Shown here: piece by piece, positions 17,508-29,806 of the stretch | Layout: each line of letters opens with the position of its first letter | How positions within the stretch are numbered: the stretch's first letter is position 1 | Assembly (NCBI RefSeq): GCF_041053055.1 | Contig: NZ_CP163443.1 | Location: 8,043,001-8,107,000 of the forward strand | Direction of reading: 5' to 3' | Length of the DNA: 64,000 nucleotides | Source of the DNA: Streptomyces sp. R41 | GTDB lineage: Bacteria > Actinomycetota > Actinomycetes > Streptomycetales > Streptomycetaceae | Notes under the pieces: model-generated | What the model was told of the DNA's origin: nothing | The model's database searches: none | The model's input: the letters and a program-made list of their open reading frames with translations, nothing else | Program-made: the position numbers and the translations under genes

Positions 17508-18102
17508 CGACGTCTATCTGCGCCCCAGTGTGCAGACCGCGGTCAAGCTGCTGATCGTGGGCCACTTCGCGGTCGGCAAGACCACCTTCGTCGGCGCGCT
17601 GTCCGAGATACGGCCACTGCGCACCGAGGAGGTCATGACCCAGGCCGGCGCCCTCGTCGACGACCTGGCCGGTACGAGGGACAAGACGACCACCACGGTC
17701 GCGCTCGACTTCGGCCGCCTCACCCTCAACGACGCCTTGGTCCTCTACCTGTTCGGCACCCCAGGGCAGCAGCGCTTCACCGAGCTGTGGCAGGACATGA
17801 CACGGGGAGCGCTCGGCGCGCTCGTCCTGGCCGACACCCGGCGGCTCGACCAGTCCTTCGAAGTCATGGGCGTACTGGAGGAGTTGGGGCTGCCGTACGC
17901 CGTCGCCCTGAACGACTTCGACGACGCCCCCGAACACGACCTGGACGAGGTGCGCGAGGCCCTGGACCTGCTGCCCTCGACCCCGCTCGTACGCTGCGAC
18001 GCCCGCGACCGGGTGTCCTCCACCGAGGCGCTGATCGCCCTCGTCGAATACCTGCTGACCCGCACCGGCGAAAGCCGACCGGGCGAACTGGAGCACGCGT
18101 GA
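17485..18102 (+). CDS. cvnD: Conservon GTP-binding protein CvnD
   Basis: A 205-residue small GTPase-like protein. The Walker A motif is GHFAVGKTTF (about residues 24-33), followed by switch residues TTTVALDFG and the G3-like FGTPGQQRF. LNDFDD replaces the canonical NKxD motif, as is usual in this actinomycete ATP/GTP-binding family. It would cycle between nucleotide states and be controlled by CvnB (roadblock). It overlaps cvnC by 23 bases and the next gene by GTGA, so the whole operon is coupled. Confidence 0.95.
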   Translation: MGSAPASDDVYLRPSVQTAVKLLIVGHFAVGKTTFVGALSEIRPLRTEEVMTQAGALVDDLAGTRDKTTTTVALDFGRLTLNDALVLYLFGTPGQQRFTELWQDMTRGALGALVLADTRRLDQSFEVMGVLEELGLPYAVALNDFDDAPEHDLDEVREALDLLPSTPLVRCDARDRVSSTEALIALVEYLLTRTGESRPGELEHA

Positions 18103-19439
18103 GTGCCGTACCCCCACCGGGCTGCCCCTTCCACGAGCCGCTGCACGGCCCGGAGTTCGCGGCCGACCCGGCCGCCGTCTACCAGCGGCTGCGCAGGCTC
18201 GGACCGACCGCCCCCGTGGAACTGGCACCCGGAGTCCAGGCGACGCTCGTCACCTCGTACGACGCCGCCCTGCACGTCCTGCGCAGCCCGGAGACCTTCT
18301 CCAAGGACCCCCGCCGCTGGAAGGACCTGGCCGACGGCACCGTCCCGATGGACAGCCCGGTCGTGCCGATGATGATGTACCGGCCCAACGCGCTGTTCAC
18401 GGACGGCGAGGAGCACCGACGGCTGCGCGGGGCGATCACGGACAGTCTGGCCCGGGTGGAACCGAACACGCTGCGCGGATACGTGGAGCGCAGCGCCGAC
18501 ACGCTCATCGACCGGTTCGCGCCGCTCGGCACGGCGGATCTGCTCGGCGAGTACGCCCAGGTGCTGCCGCTGCTCGTCTTCAACCACCTCTTCGGCTGTC
18601 CGGCCGACTACGGTGTCCGGCTGGTCGAGGGCATGTCCGGGATCTTCGACGGGGTGGACGCCGAGAAGGCGAACGAGCTGCTCAGCACCACCCTGCTCGA
18701 CCTGGTCACGCTGAAGCGGGCCAAACCCGGGCAGGACATGACGTCGTGGCTGATGGCGCACCCTGCTGGGCTCACGGACGAGGAGATGATCCACACCCTC
18801 GTCGTGCTGATGGGCGCCGGCACCGAGCCGCAGCAGAACCTGATCGCGAACAGTCTGCGGCTGCTGCTGTCCGACGACCGCTTCGGGGGCGACCTGTCCG
18901 GCGGCAGCCTGCCGGTGGAGGACGCCCTGGACGAGGTGCTGTGGACCGACCCGCCGATGGCCAACTACGCCGTGCACTACCCGATGCACGACGTCATGTA
19001 CGAGGGCGCGCTGCTGCGCGCGGGTCATCCGCTGGTCGTGAGTCTCGCCGCCGCGAATACCGACCCGGCCCTGATGACCGATCAGCGGGCGGGCAACCGC
19101 GCCCACTTGGCATGGAGCGCGGGCCCGCACAACTGCCCGGCGCAGAGCCCGGCCCGGCTGATCGCGGCGGTCGCGGTGGAGAAGCTCCTCGACCGCCTCC
19201 CCGACGTCGAACTGACCGCTTCTGTCGAGGAGTTGGTCTGGCGACCCGGCCCGTTCCACCGTGCGCTCGCCGCGCTGCCCGTACGCTTCCCGCCCACCAC
19301 GACGGTCGTACGGCCCGATGGTGAGCGGCAGCCGTACCCGAGTGCCGTTCCGGCGCCCGCCACGGTGCCGCCCACCGAGGGGCCCGACCGGCCGAGGAGC
19401 GGCTGGGCCCGGCTGCTGGCGTGGTGGCGCGGGGAGTGA
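18099..19439 (+). CDS. Conservon-associated cytochrome P450, CYP157-like, without the ExxR motif
   Basis: A 446-residue P450-fold protein translated from GTG 18099, which overlaps the cvnD stop. The heme-thiolate loop is recognisable as AGPHNCPAQSPAR (Cys346). In the K-helix the expected ExxR reads EVLW (Glu279 to Trp282), so the normally invariant Arg is missing. In the I-helix the acid-alcohol pair is altered (GAGTEPQQN, Pro where Thr is usual). These deviations match the CYP157 family, known for conservon linkage and for lacking ExxR. A role in the signalling complex rather than ordinary catalysis is plausible. The C-terminal ~40 residues are Pro-rich. Confidence 0.9.
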   Translation: MSAVPPPGCPFHEPLHGPEFAADPAAVYQRLRRLGPTAPVELAPGVQATLVTSYDAALHVLRSPETFSKDPRRWKDLADGTVPMDSPVVPMMMYRPNALFTDGEEHRRLRGAITDSLARVEPNTLRGYVERSADTLIDRFAPLGTADLLGEYAQVLPLLVFNHLFGCPADYGVRLVEGMSGIFDGVDAEKANELLSTTLLDLVTLKRAKPGQDMTSWLMAHPAGLTDEEMIHTLVVLMGAGTEPQQNLIANSLRLLLSDDRFGGDLSGGSLPVEDALDEVLWTDPPMANYAVHYPMHDVMYEGALLRAGHPLVVSLAAANTDPALMTDQRAGNRAHLAWSAGPHNCPAQSPARLIAAVAVEKLLDRLPDVELTASVEELVWRPGPFHRALAALPVRFPPTTTVVRPDGERQPYPSAVPAPATVPPTEGPDRPRSGWARLLAWWRGE

Positions 19440-19446
19440 CCGGCGT

Positions 19447-20691
19447 CTACCCGATCCTGGCGGGCAGGGAGCGGTGGCCGTTGGAGATGAAGGAGTCCAC
19501 CGGCCGCAACTCCTCAGAGGCTACGGCGAGTTGGAGGTCCGGGAACCGGTCGAAGAGCGCGGGGAGCGCGACGCGGGCCTCCAGGCGGCCCAGCGGGGCG
19601 CCCAGGCAGTGGTGCACGCCATGGCCGAAGGCGAGGTGCTCCTTGTCGGCGCGGGTGACGTCGAAGCGGTCGGCGTCCTTGCCGTGCCGCTCGATGTCGC
19701 GGCCGGCGGCGGCGTACGCGGCGAGGATCGCCTCGCCCTTGCCGATCACGGCGTCGGCCGGGCCGCCCAGTTCGGCGAGCGGGAGGTCCTCCACGGCGTA
19801 CCGCAGGGGCAGGCTCGCGACCGGCGCGTCCACCCGCAGGGTCTCCTCGATCACGTCGTCCCAGGTGGCGCGGCCCGCGCGGACGTGCGCGAGCTGCTCC
19901 GGGTGGGTGAGCAGGGCATGCACGGCGTTGTCGATGAGATTGACCGTGGTCTCGTGCCCGGCGCTGATCATCAGCACCAGGGTGTCGAGGAGCTCCTGCT
20001 CGCTGAGCTGTGTACTGCCCTCCTCGTCACGGGCCGCGATCAGCCCGGTGGTCAGGTCGTCGCCGGGCGACTCCCGCTTGGCGGCGACGAGTTCGGCAAG
20101 CACGACGTACAACCGCTCGTAGGCGGCGGTCATCTCGCCCGGGTCGGCGGAGGTGTCGAAGATGCGGTCCACCAGCCGCCGCAGCTCAGGCCCCCGCTCC
20201 TCGGGCAGGCCGAACAGCTCGCTGATCACCTGGATCGGCAGCGGGTAGCAGAGTTCCTCGCGCAGATCGACGACCTGGGATCCGCGCCCGGCCTCCTCGA
20301 TCCGGTCGAGGAGCTGCTCGGTGATCTCCTCGATACGAGGCTGGAGCGCGGCCGTCCGGCGCGCGGTGAACGCCTTGGAGACCAGAATGCGCAGGCGTTT
20401 GTGGTCGCCCCCGTACGCGGTGAACATGTTCTGCACGGCGACCCAGGTGAACAGCGGCCAGTCCGGTGTGATCTCCCCGTTCGCGAGCCGGGGCCAGTGC
20501 TGCCGGGCGTCCTTGGACACCCGGGGATCGGTCAGCAGCCGCTTGAGCAGCTCCGGACTGCTGACCGCCCAGGCCTCCACGTCACCGGGGAGCGCCACGA
20601 GGGTCGCCGGCCCCCTGGCGCGGATGCGGGCGGCTTCTGCGTGAATGTCGCGGCCGGTCGCGTCTATCACTAAGGGGCTTGGGTTTCCCAT
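19447..20691 (-). CDS. Cytochrome P450, CYP154-like
   Basis: A canonical 414-residue bacterial P450. The I-helix AGHETT, K-helix EETLR and heme loop FGHGVHHCLG are all intact. The ATG 20691 start has AGGGAGG seven bases upstream. It ends seven bases from the convergent CYP157-like gene. In other streptomycetes CYP154 members pair with CYP157 members beside conservons, so co-function is likely although here the two genes face each other. CYP154 enzymes oxidise hydrophobic substrates such as steroids or macrolides in vitro; the native substrate is unknown. Confidence 0.92.
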   Translation of the reverse strand: MGNPSPLVIDATGRDIHAEAARIRARGPATLVALPGDVEAWAVSSPELLKRLLTDPRVSKDARQHWPRLANGEITPDWPLFTWVAVQNMFTAYGGDHKRLRILVSKAFTARRTAALQPRIEEITEQLLDRIEEAGRGSQVVDLREELCYPLPIQVISELFGLPEERGPELRRLVDRIFDTSADPGEMTAAYERLYVVLAELVAAKRESPGDDLTTGLIAARDEEGSTQLSEQELLDTLVLMISAGHETTVNLIDNAVHALLTHPEQLAHVRAGRATWDDVIEETLRVDAPVASLPLRYAVEDLPLAELGGPADAVIGKGEAILAAYAAAGRDIERHGKDADRFDVTRADKEHLAFGHGVHHCLGAPLGRLEARVALPALFDRFPDLQLAVASEELRPVDSFISNGHRSLPARIG

Positions 20692-20820
20692 CGTGAGCCT
20701 CCCTGGCACTCGAACGTCAATACGGCACGTCACGCTACGCGGGGGTACGGTTCCCCAGCGAGACCGCCTGACGCCAAGTTCGTACGCGGGCAACTTCCCT
20801 GCGCATGGACGCAAGTGTTC

Positions 20821-21240
20821 CTAGGCCTCGGTCGCCGCCCGCTGCCGCTCGTGACGGCGGCGCAGCAGTCGCCGGCGCGGTTCCTGCTCCGGGAGCCAGC
20901 CGAAGGTGAGGCAGCTGCCGGTGGCTCCGAGGAGGAGGCCGATGAGGAAGCCGCCCAAGTTGGAGGTGAGCCAGGTGCCGAGGGAGAGGAGGATGCCGAG
21001 CAGGGAGTAGAAGAGGCGCTGGGTGGGGTTGAAGAGAATCAGCAGGCCGCAGAGCAGCATCAGAGTGGGGAGCAGATAGCCGGCCAGGCCCTGCATGCCG
21101 ATGTGCATGACGACCTTCAGGGACGCCTTCTCGGTGAGGAGGATCTCCGCCCCGGCCAGGGTGAGCAGCAGCCCGCCCCAGAAGGGGCGGTGCACGCGCC
21201 ACTGCCGGAAACCGGACCTCAGGTTCCGGACGGAGGACAT
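20821..21240 (-). CDS. DUF6114 membrane protein
   Basis: A 139-residue protein with four predicted membrane segments (about 18-35, 50-67, 75-92 and 95-115) and a basic Arg-rich tail. It matches the DUF6114 family, whose genes follow DUF6230 genes in Streptomyces. Its ATG overlaps the stop of that upstream gene (TGATG), so the two are translationally coupled. No enzymatic motif is seen. A joint role at the cell surface is inferred only from the pairing. Confidence 0.87.
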   Translation of the reverse strand: MSSVRNLRSGFRQWRVHRPFWGGLLLTLAGAEILLTEKASLKVVMHIGMQGLAGYLLPTLMLLCGLLILFNPTQRLFYSLLGILLSLGTWLTSNLGGFLIGLLLGATGSCLTFGWLPEQEPRRRLLRRRHERQRAATEA

Positions 21241-21899
21241 CAGCAACCCGTGTCGCTGAAGCGGAGTTTGAGACCGGGGAGTTTGAACACCGCTGCTGTG
21301 GTGGCGTAGTTGGTCTGCCGCAGGTTCGCGATGCGCACCGTGTCGGCCTGCTGGCTGAACACGCCCTTGGGGCCCTGGACTCCGGCCTTGTCGAGCGTGC
21401 TGGCGTCGTTGCCGATCTCGATGTTGTCGAAGGACGCGTCGCCCGACAGCTCGGTCGAGTCGGTGGTCAGATGGGTCGCCTGCACCTTGTCCGAGCCGCT
21501 GCCCGCGGTGATGAGCAGGTTCGTACTGCCCAGGTCGACGCTCTGGCACAGCTTGGTGAGCGTCGCGCTCTTGATCGCGGAGGTGACGACCAGGACCTGG
21601 CCGCCGGTGTCGCCGGCGTTCGGGCTGCCCTCCGCCATGTTGTCGAGGCCGCCGAACTGCTCGAAGCCCGTGCCGTTGAGCTCCGTCGCGGTGACCGTGA
21701 ACGGCATGCCGGAGATGGCGAACTGGACGCCGAGGGCGCCCTGGGCCGTGAGGATCATCAACCCCGCGGCGATCGCGGTGGCGGGCACCGCCATCACGGC
21801 GGCGCGCCGCAGGCGAACGCGCCCGCGTCTCGCGGAAGCGCTCTCCAGGTCTTCGGGGGTGGAACCGTTGGACGCCGTGGCGTCCGAGGGCGAGGCCAT
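21240..21899 (-). CDS. DUF6230 protein with one N-terminal membrane span
   Basis: A 219-residue protein. A ~30-residue cytoplasmic Arg-rich N-terminus precedes a single membrane span (MAVPATAIAAGLMILTAQGA, about 36-55), then a ~160-residue extracytoplasmic domain of beta-type sequence (FAISGMPFTVTATEL and similar) with two cysteines. This matches DUF6230, conserved beside DUF6114 in streptomycetes. The ribosome site AGGGAG precedes ATG 21899. It probably displays a beta-sandwich on the outer face of the membrane; the biochemical role is unknown. Confidence 0.88.
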   Translation of the reverse strand: MASPSDATASNGSTPEDLESASARRGRVRLRRAAVMAVPATAIAAGLMILTAQGALGVQFAISGMPFTVTATELNGTGFEQFGGLDNMAEGSPNAGDTGGQVLVVTSAIKSATLTKLCQSVDLGSTNLLITAGSGSDKVQATHLTTDSTELSGDASFDNIEIGNDASTLDKAGVQGPKGVFSQQADTVRIANLRQTNYATTAAVFKLPGLKLRFSDTGC

Positions 21900-23168
<1,269 letters not shown>

Positions 23169-23172
23169 CCGC

Positions 23173-24090
23173 TCAGCGGCGGCGCCGGATGGTGACGGCG
23201 ACCCCCGCGGTGAGGAGGAGCGCCGCGGTCCCCCCGGCCACCAGGGGGAGCGTGGCGCTGCCGCCCGAGGTGCTGTCGGCGGCGGGCGCCAAGTGATCCG
23301 GAGCGGTCTCCCGGGCCGGTGACGTGGTCACCAGTGTCGGAGAGTCGGTCGCCGGCGCCGGCGATGTGGTTGTCCGCGCGGGCGTGGGCGTCTGCTTCGC
23401 CGGTGCCGTCGTCCTTTGGGTGTTCTGGGCGGCGGGTGTCGAAGCCGCGTGCCCGCCGGACAGAACGACGTCCGAGCACGAGTAGTACGTATCCGTCGTG
23501 CTCGAGTTCTGCCAGATCGTGTACAGCATCTGGCGGCCGGTCCGGTCGGAGGGCAGCTTGGCCTTGATCCGGTAGGCGCCGTTCACCAGAGACGGGTCGG
23601 TGGCGGTGGCGAACGGCTGCGCCGGCAGGTCGGACCACTTCAGGGGCCGGGTCGGGTCGTAGCCAGGCTTGGTCAGATACAGCTTGAAGGTCCCCGTGTG
23701 CGGGATCGTCGAGCTGTAGGTGAGGGTGAAGCTCCCGCCGGGAGTCAGCCGGGTCGAGGGCCAGTCCGCGCGGGCGAGGTCGAGGCCCTTGTAGGCGGCC
23801 AGGCCTCCACTGCACAGCTGCCCGTCGGGGATCACCTGGCGGTCCCTGCCGTTGACGCCGGCCACCCTGAGGTTGTCCCAGGCCGTGAAGGGCGCGCCGT
23901 TCGCGGCGATCGCCGCCTCGCAGGCCGCGGTCCGGATCAGGCTTCCGCCCTCGGGCGAGCAGGCCGCGACCCGGCTGACCGGATCCGTCGGCGCGCCGTG
24001 CGCCTGGGCGGGCCCCGCGGCCCACGTAGCGAGGAGCAGCGGAGCCGCCACGGCGACAGCGGCCGAGGTGGCGGTGCGGTAGGCGGTCAT
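23173..24090 (-). CDS. AA10 lytic polysaccharide monooxygenase with C-terminal membrane anchor
   Basis: A 305-residue secreted copper enzyme that oxidatively cleaves crystalline chitin or cellulose. The signal peptide ends AQA and exposes His31 as the mature N-terminal copper ligand (HGAPTDPVSR). The second ligand is His131 in TIPHTGTFK. The catalytic domain runs to about residue 210 (TYYSCSDVVL). A Thr/Pro-rich linker and a terminal hydrophobic helix followed by RRRR indicate retention at the membrane or wall, although no LPxTG-type motif is seen. Start ATG 24090 has GAGGAG upstream. No DasR-like operator is obvious. Substrate preference cannot be fixed from sequence. Confidence 0.94.
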   Translation of the reverse strand: MTAYRTATSAAVAVAAPLLLATWAAGPAQAHGAPTDPVSRVAACSPEGGSLIRTAACEAAIAANGAPFTAWDNLRVAGVNGRDRQVIPDGQLCSGGLAAYKGLDLARADWPSTRLTPGGSFTLTYSSTIPHTGTFKLYLTKPGYDPTRPLKWSDLPAQPFATATDPSLVNGAYRIKAKLPSDRTGRQMLYTIWQNSSTTDTYYSCSDVVLSGGHAASTPAAQNTQRTTAPAKQTPTPARTTTSPAPATDSPTLVTTSPARETAPDHLAPAADSTSGGSATLPLVAGGTAALLLTAGVAVTIRRRR

Positions 24091-24521
24091 CCGGTGGGTC
24101 TCCTCGGTGCGTCGGCGAAGCGGATCGGGATTCCGGCGTCGTGGCTGAGAGCCGTCGCGGCGGATGCCACCGCGCGCGGCCTGGACGCACTCCTCGCTCG
24201 GGGCACCGTCAAGTACGGGGCCACGGGGCCGAACGTTCAGTGCCGCGATACGCGCGAAACGGGACCTTCTCGGCAACTGCCCATGTTCGAGGGTCGGTTA
24301 CCGGCCAGATCGAGGGTTTCCCCTGTATCCCTCTTACCTGCCCTTTGCCTATCGTTCGAGCACAGACGACCCACAGGAAACCCCTCACCGGGTCGTACGC
24401 GCATGGTCGGCCACCGCGCCACTTGCTGGTTTTGCACCCCCCGCCGCTTCGACGACGAAGCGATCGTCCGCTGCTCCGCATGGCACCGCGCTGCCCGGAG
24501 CCGGCCACGAAAGGCAAGCCC
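24091..24521. promoter_or_regulatory. Divergent intergenic region between LPMO and protease genes
   Basis: About 430 bases. The plus-strand gene starts at a TTG preceded by AAAGGCAAG. No gene-like frame with family similarity and no clear palindromic operator is visible. The 24300-24360 part is relatively T-rich and may contain the protease promoter. Confidence 0.4.
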
Positions 24522-26321
<1,800 letters not shown>

Positions 26322-26347
26322 CAGACCGGTTGAGCTTTACGGGGGGA

Positions 26348-26383
26348 GGGGCCGGCCGACGCGCACATGTGTCGGCCGGCCCC
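26348..26383 (+). terminator. Terminator after the S8 protease gene
   Basis: Perfect 13-bp stem GGGGCCGGCCGAC with a 10-base loop, starting 26 bases after the protease stop and followed by TTCTGCT. It separates the protease from the next gene. Confidence 0.85.
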
Positions 26384-26410
26384 TTCTGCTCGGCCGGTAC
26401 GGTGAGCCGC

Positions 26411-27589
26411 ATGCCCGAATCCTCAGCCCCGGCTCCCGCTGACGCGCCCGTGATCCTCAGCGACACGGTGGGCTCGTTCCCCTGGAGCGTGCTCGCCGAG
26501 CGGCATCCGGCGCTCATCCGGAAGGTGCGGGACGCCTTCCCGTACGGCCCCGAACAGCACCGCGCGCTCGACACCCTGCTCAGGAGCAGCACCGAGGGCG
26601 TCATCGAACCGCTCGGCCCGCAGGCGGCGGACCGGGAACAGTGGGAGGCGTGGGGGCAGGAGTACTTCGGGCGATCCTGGTTCGACGTGCCCTTCCTGTG
26701 GGCCGAGAGCTACTGGTACCGCCAACTCCTCGAATCCGTCCGGTACTTCGTCCCCGGCCCCTGGAAGGGCATCGACCCCTTCCGCCCCTTCAAGCTCGCC
26801 GAACTCGACACCCCGGAGGCCGACGAGGAACTCGCCGCGCTCGACGACCTCGCGGGGCGGCCGGTCCAGGACCAGGAGCAGGCGCTGCTGCACGGCTCAC
26901 TGTGGGGCAACCGCGCGGACCTCGGCTTCCGCCTGGCCGCCAAGGAGGGCGAACCGGCGGTCGATTCCCAACTGATGGCAAACGACAGCGAGTTGCTGCG
27001 GTCGTTGTTCGCCGGGGGCACCCTCTGTCTGGTCGCGGACAACGCGGGCCGGGAACTCATCCCCGACCTGCTCCTCATCGACCATCTTCTCCTCCACCAC
27101 CGCGTCGAGCGGGCCGTCCTGCACATCAAGCCGTACCCGTACTACGTCTCCGACGCCACGACCGCCGACGTGCTCGACGCGCTGCGCCGCCTCACAGCGG
27201 CGAAGGGATCGGCGGGTGAGTCCGGCCACCGCCTCTGGTCGGCCATGACCGACGGCCGCCTCGCGGTGCGGGCCCACCCCTTCTCCTGCGCCCCATTTCC
27301 GTACGCCGACATGCCCGACGACCTCCGCCAGGAGTTCGCCGAGGCCGATGTGACGATCATGAAGGGCGACCTGAACTACCGCCGTCTCATCGGCGACCGG
27401 CGATGGCCCGCCACCACACCCTTCGCCGTCCCCACCGCGTACTTCCCCGGCCCGGTGGCCGCCCTGCGCACCCTCAAGTCCGACGTGATCGTCGGCCTCG
27501 ACCCCCGCACCGAGTCCGCACTCGTCGCCGCGGAGGAAGAGCGCTGGCGCACGAGCGGAACGCACGCGCTGATCCAGGTGAGGTCATGA
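26411..27589 (+). CDS. ARMT1/DUF89-type damage-control phosphatase
   Basis: A 392-residue cytosolic protein matching the metal-dependent DUF89 family (PF01937). Visible landmarks are the metal/phosphate-site segments LVADNAGRELIPDLLL and IMKGDLNYRRLIGDRRW, plus NRADLGFRLA. Family members hydrolyse damaged or harmful sugar phosphates. ATG 26411 is the first good start after the upstream terminator, so the gene probably has its own short promoter. It ends four bases from the convergent P450 gene. Confidence 0.92.
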   Translation: MPESSAPAPADAPVILSDTVGSFPWSVLAERHPALIRKVRDAFPYGPEQHRALDTLLRSSTEGVIEPLGPQAADREQWEAWGQEYFGRSWFDVPFLWAESYWYRQLLESVRYFVPGPWKGIDPFRPFKLAELDTPEADEELAALDDLAGRPVQDQEQALLHGSLWGNRADLGFRLAAKEGEPAVDSQLMANDSELLRSLFAGGTLCLVADNAGRELIPDLLLIDHLLLHHRVERAVLHIKPYPYYVSDATTADVLDALRRLTAAKGSAGESGHRLWSAMTDGRLAVRAHPFSCAPFPYADMPDDLRQEFAEADVTIMKGDLNYRRLIGDRRWPATTPFAVPTAYFPGPVAALRTLKSDVIVGLDPRTESALVAAEEERWRTSGTHALIQVRS

Positions 27590-27593
27590 ACTC

Positions 27594-28862
27594 TCAAGTC
27601 ATGTGCACCGGAAGTGACTTGAGACCGTTGATGAAATTCGAGACGAGGCGTCGGGGAGGCCCGGCGGTTCGCAGCGAGGGCAGGGCTCGCAGCGTCTCCT
27701 CGTAGAGCACGCGCAGCTGCAGCCGGGCGAAGTGGGCGCCCAGGCAGATGTGCGGGCCGTCGCCGAAGGAGACGTGGGGGTTCGGGGTCCGGGCGAGATC
27801 GAGCCGGTGCGGGTCGGTGAAGACGCGCTCGTCGTGGTTGGCCGAGGCGTGGAAGACGACCACCTTGTCGCCCGCGTGGATGCGCTGCCCGGCCAGCTCG
27901 GTGTCGACGGCCGCGGTGCGGCGGAAGCTGAGCACGGGAGGATGCCGGCGCAGCAGCTCGTCGACGGCGGTGCCGAGTGGGAAGCGGCCCGTGCGCAGTC
28001 CGTCGTACGCGTCCGGGTGTTCCGCCAGCGCCAGCAGGCCCCCGGGAGCCGCACTGCGTACGGTGTCGTTGCCCGCGACAGTGAGCAGGAAGAAGAACAT
28101 CTCCAGCTCGGCCGGGGCGAGTTCGGGGTCCGTCGCGAGGGTGGTCATCACGTCGTCGCCGGGATGGCTCTTCTTGTGGACGGCCAACTCGTGCGCGTAC
28201 CCGAACATGTCCCGCAGCCTCGCAGGGGAGCGCGGATTGACAGGCCGGCCCCGCGCGTCGAGCACGGGCTCGCCCGCCTCGTCGGGGTCCTGGTAGCCGA
28301 TGACCCGCTGCGTCCAGTGCAGCAGCAGCTGCCGGTCGCGTTCCGGCACGCCGAGCAGGTCCGCGAGGTTGAGCAGGGCGTAGTCGTCGGTGACGGCGGC
28401 GACGAGGTCGCAGGCCCCGTCCCCCGCGCGAGCCTCTTCCACCGCCCGCCCGAGCAGCGTACGAGCCCGTTCGCGCGCCACCGACTCGAAGCGGTCGACG
28501 CGGCGCGGTGTGAACGCACGGCTGACCAGTCGCCTCAACCGGCCGTGTCCAGGCGGGTCCTGATTGAGCATCATGCGCCGGATGAACGGCAGGTCGTCCG
28601 GATCCGGATCGCGGATCTGGGTCGCTCCGAGGTGCGACGAATACACCGCCGAGTCCTTGAGAACCCGGACGACGTCCGCGTGCCGGGTCACCGCCCAGAA
28701 CCCCGGCCCCGCCGGCCAGCCGAGCACCTCGGGCTCCTCCTGCCAGGCCACGGGGTGATGGTCGCGGAGGGTGCGGTACGCGGCGTGGGGGACCCCGTCG
28801 GCGTACCGCCGTGGATCGAAGACGTCCGGCACGGGTGGCGCGGTCTCTCGTGCGAGGCTCAC
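27594..28862 (-). CDS. Cytochrome P450
   Basis: A complete 422-residue class I P450. The I-helix is AGNDT, the K-helix ELLR and the heme loop FGDGPHICLG. The N-terminal region (FDPRRYADGVPHAAYRTLRD) resembles CYP124/CYP125-type enzymes that hydroxylate lipids, terpenes or sterols, but that match is tentative. GTG 28862 overlaps the stop of the upstream alpha/beta hydrolase by GTGA, so both are coupled and likely act on one substrate. No dedicated ferredoxin is adjacent. Confidence 0.9.
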   Translation of the reverse strand: MSLARETAPPVPDVFDPRRYADGVPHAAYRTLRDHHPVAWQEEPEVLGWPAGPGFWAVTRHADVVRVLKDSAVYSSHLGATQIRDPDPDDLPFIRRMMLNQDPPGHGRLRRLVSRAFTPRRVDRFESVARERARTLLGRAVEEARAGDGACDLVAAVTDDYALLNLADLLGVPERDRQLLLHWTQRVIGYQDPDEAGEPVLDARGRPVNPRSPARLRDMFGYAHELAVHKKSHPGDDVMTTLATDPELAPAELEMFFFLLTVAGNDTVRSAAPGGLLALAEHPDAYDGLRTGRFPLGTAVDELLRRHPPVLSFRRTAAVDTELAGQRIHAGDKVVVFHASANHDERVFTDPHRLDLARTPNPHVSFGDGPHICLGAHFARLQLRVLYEETLRALPSLRTAGPPRRLVSNFINGLKSLPVHMT

Positions 28863-29806
28863 GCGTGGTCGCCCTCCCCGGTGGGCCCGGCCGTGGGTGC
28901 GTCCGCACCGTCCGCGCGCCGGGCGGTGGGTGCGCCGGGGTCGTGCGTATGCCCGGCGGTCGGCGCGCCGGAGTCGTGCGTACGCCCGGCCGTGGGTGCG
29001 CTCGTGTCGTTCTCGCGTCCAGTCGTGGGCGCGCTCGCGTCGTCCGCGCGCAGGAAGTCCTCCACCACGCGAATCAGCTCCAGCGGGGTCTCGTCCATCG
29101 CGTAGTGGCCCGCGCCGGGCAGTTCGTGCACCTCACCGTGGGGGTACCAGCTCAGCCAGGTCTCCCGCAGCAGGGCCGTCGAGAGCGCGGGATCCAGCGC
29201 GCCCGTCACGGCCAGCGCCGGCACCCTCGTCCCCTCGACCTCGGTGTGGAAGTCCTCCCCGGCCCAGGAGTCCAGCCAGGCTCGGAACGCCTTCGCCTCG
29301 CTGACGGCGAGCGAGCGGGCCACCATCCGGTCCAGCCAGATGGCCGGGCGGCGGCCGCCGGTCGTGAAGTCGATGATGGCGCGCCGGTTCCCCGGCTTGT
29401 GCGCGGCGTCGGCGAAGAGTTCCCACTGGTCCGCCGGCATCGGGAGCCCCGACGCGGGCACCGGAGAGACGCCGACCAGGCGGCGCAGCCGGTCCGGGGC
29501 GAGCGCAGGCAGACGTTGGGCGACGGCGCCGCCCATCGAGTGACCGATCACCGAGAACCGCTCCCAGCCGAGCCGGTCCGCCAACTCGACGAGATCGGCC
29601 GCCGCCTCGGCGGTCGTGTACGCGCCGACCGCGTCCTTCGCCTCCCCGTAGCCGCGCAGATCGACCAGCGCGTACTGGAATGCGGCGCGGTCCAGATCCG
29701 GCAGCACCGCCGCGTAAGCGGACCGATCGGCGAACCAGCCGTGCACGGCGAACACCTTGTGGGCGCCGTCGCCGTGCACTTCATGAGGGAGCACGAAGGA
29801 GGTCAT
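28859..29806 (-). CDS. Alpha/beta-fold hydrolase with a repetitive C-terminal tail
   Basis: A 315-residue hydrolase. The core (1-255) has an HGWFAD oxyanion region, the nucleophile elbow GHSMGG, an acid in TGALDPAL and the catalytic His in GAGHYAMDE. The last ~59 residues are a disordered tail of five 11-residue units (SAPTAGRTHD-like) that other members lack. It is translationally coupled to the downstream P450 and divergent from the LLM-class flavin enzyme. ATG 29806 is the natural start before the fold begins (FVLPHEVHGDG), with only a weak ribosome site. Confidence 0.9.
   Translation of the reverse strand: MTSFVLPHEVHGDGAHKVFAVHGWFADRSAYAAVLPDLDRAAFQYALVDLRGYGEAKDAVGAYTTAEAAADLVELADRLGWERFSVIGHSMGGAVAQRLPALAPDRLRRLVGVSPVPASGLPMPADQWELFADAAHKPGNRRAIIDFTTGGRRPAIWLDRMVARSLAVSEAKAFRAWLDSWAGEDFHTEVEGTRVPALAVTGALDPALSTALLRETWLSWYPHGEVHELPGAGHYAMDETPLELIRVVEDFLRADDASAPTTGRENDTSAPTAGRTHDSGAPTAGHTHDPGAPTARRADGADAPTAGPTGEGDHA
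28874..29038 (-). repeat. Five in-frame 33-bp tandem repeats
   Basis: Units encode ASAPTTGREND, TSAPTAGRTHD, SGAPTAGHTHD, PGAPTARRADG and ADAPTAGPTGE at the C-terminus of the hydrolase. The 11-codon length preserves frame, and the divergence between units shows the expansion is not very recent. Confidence 0.9.
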
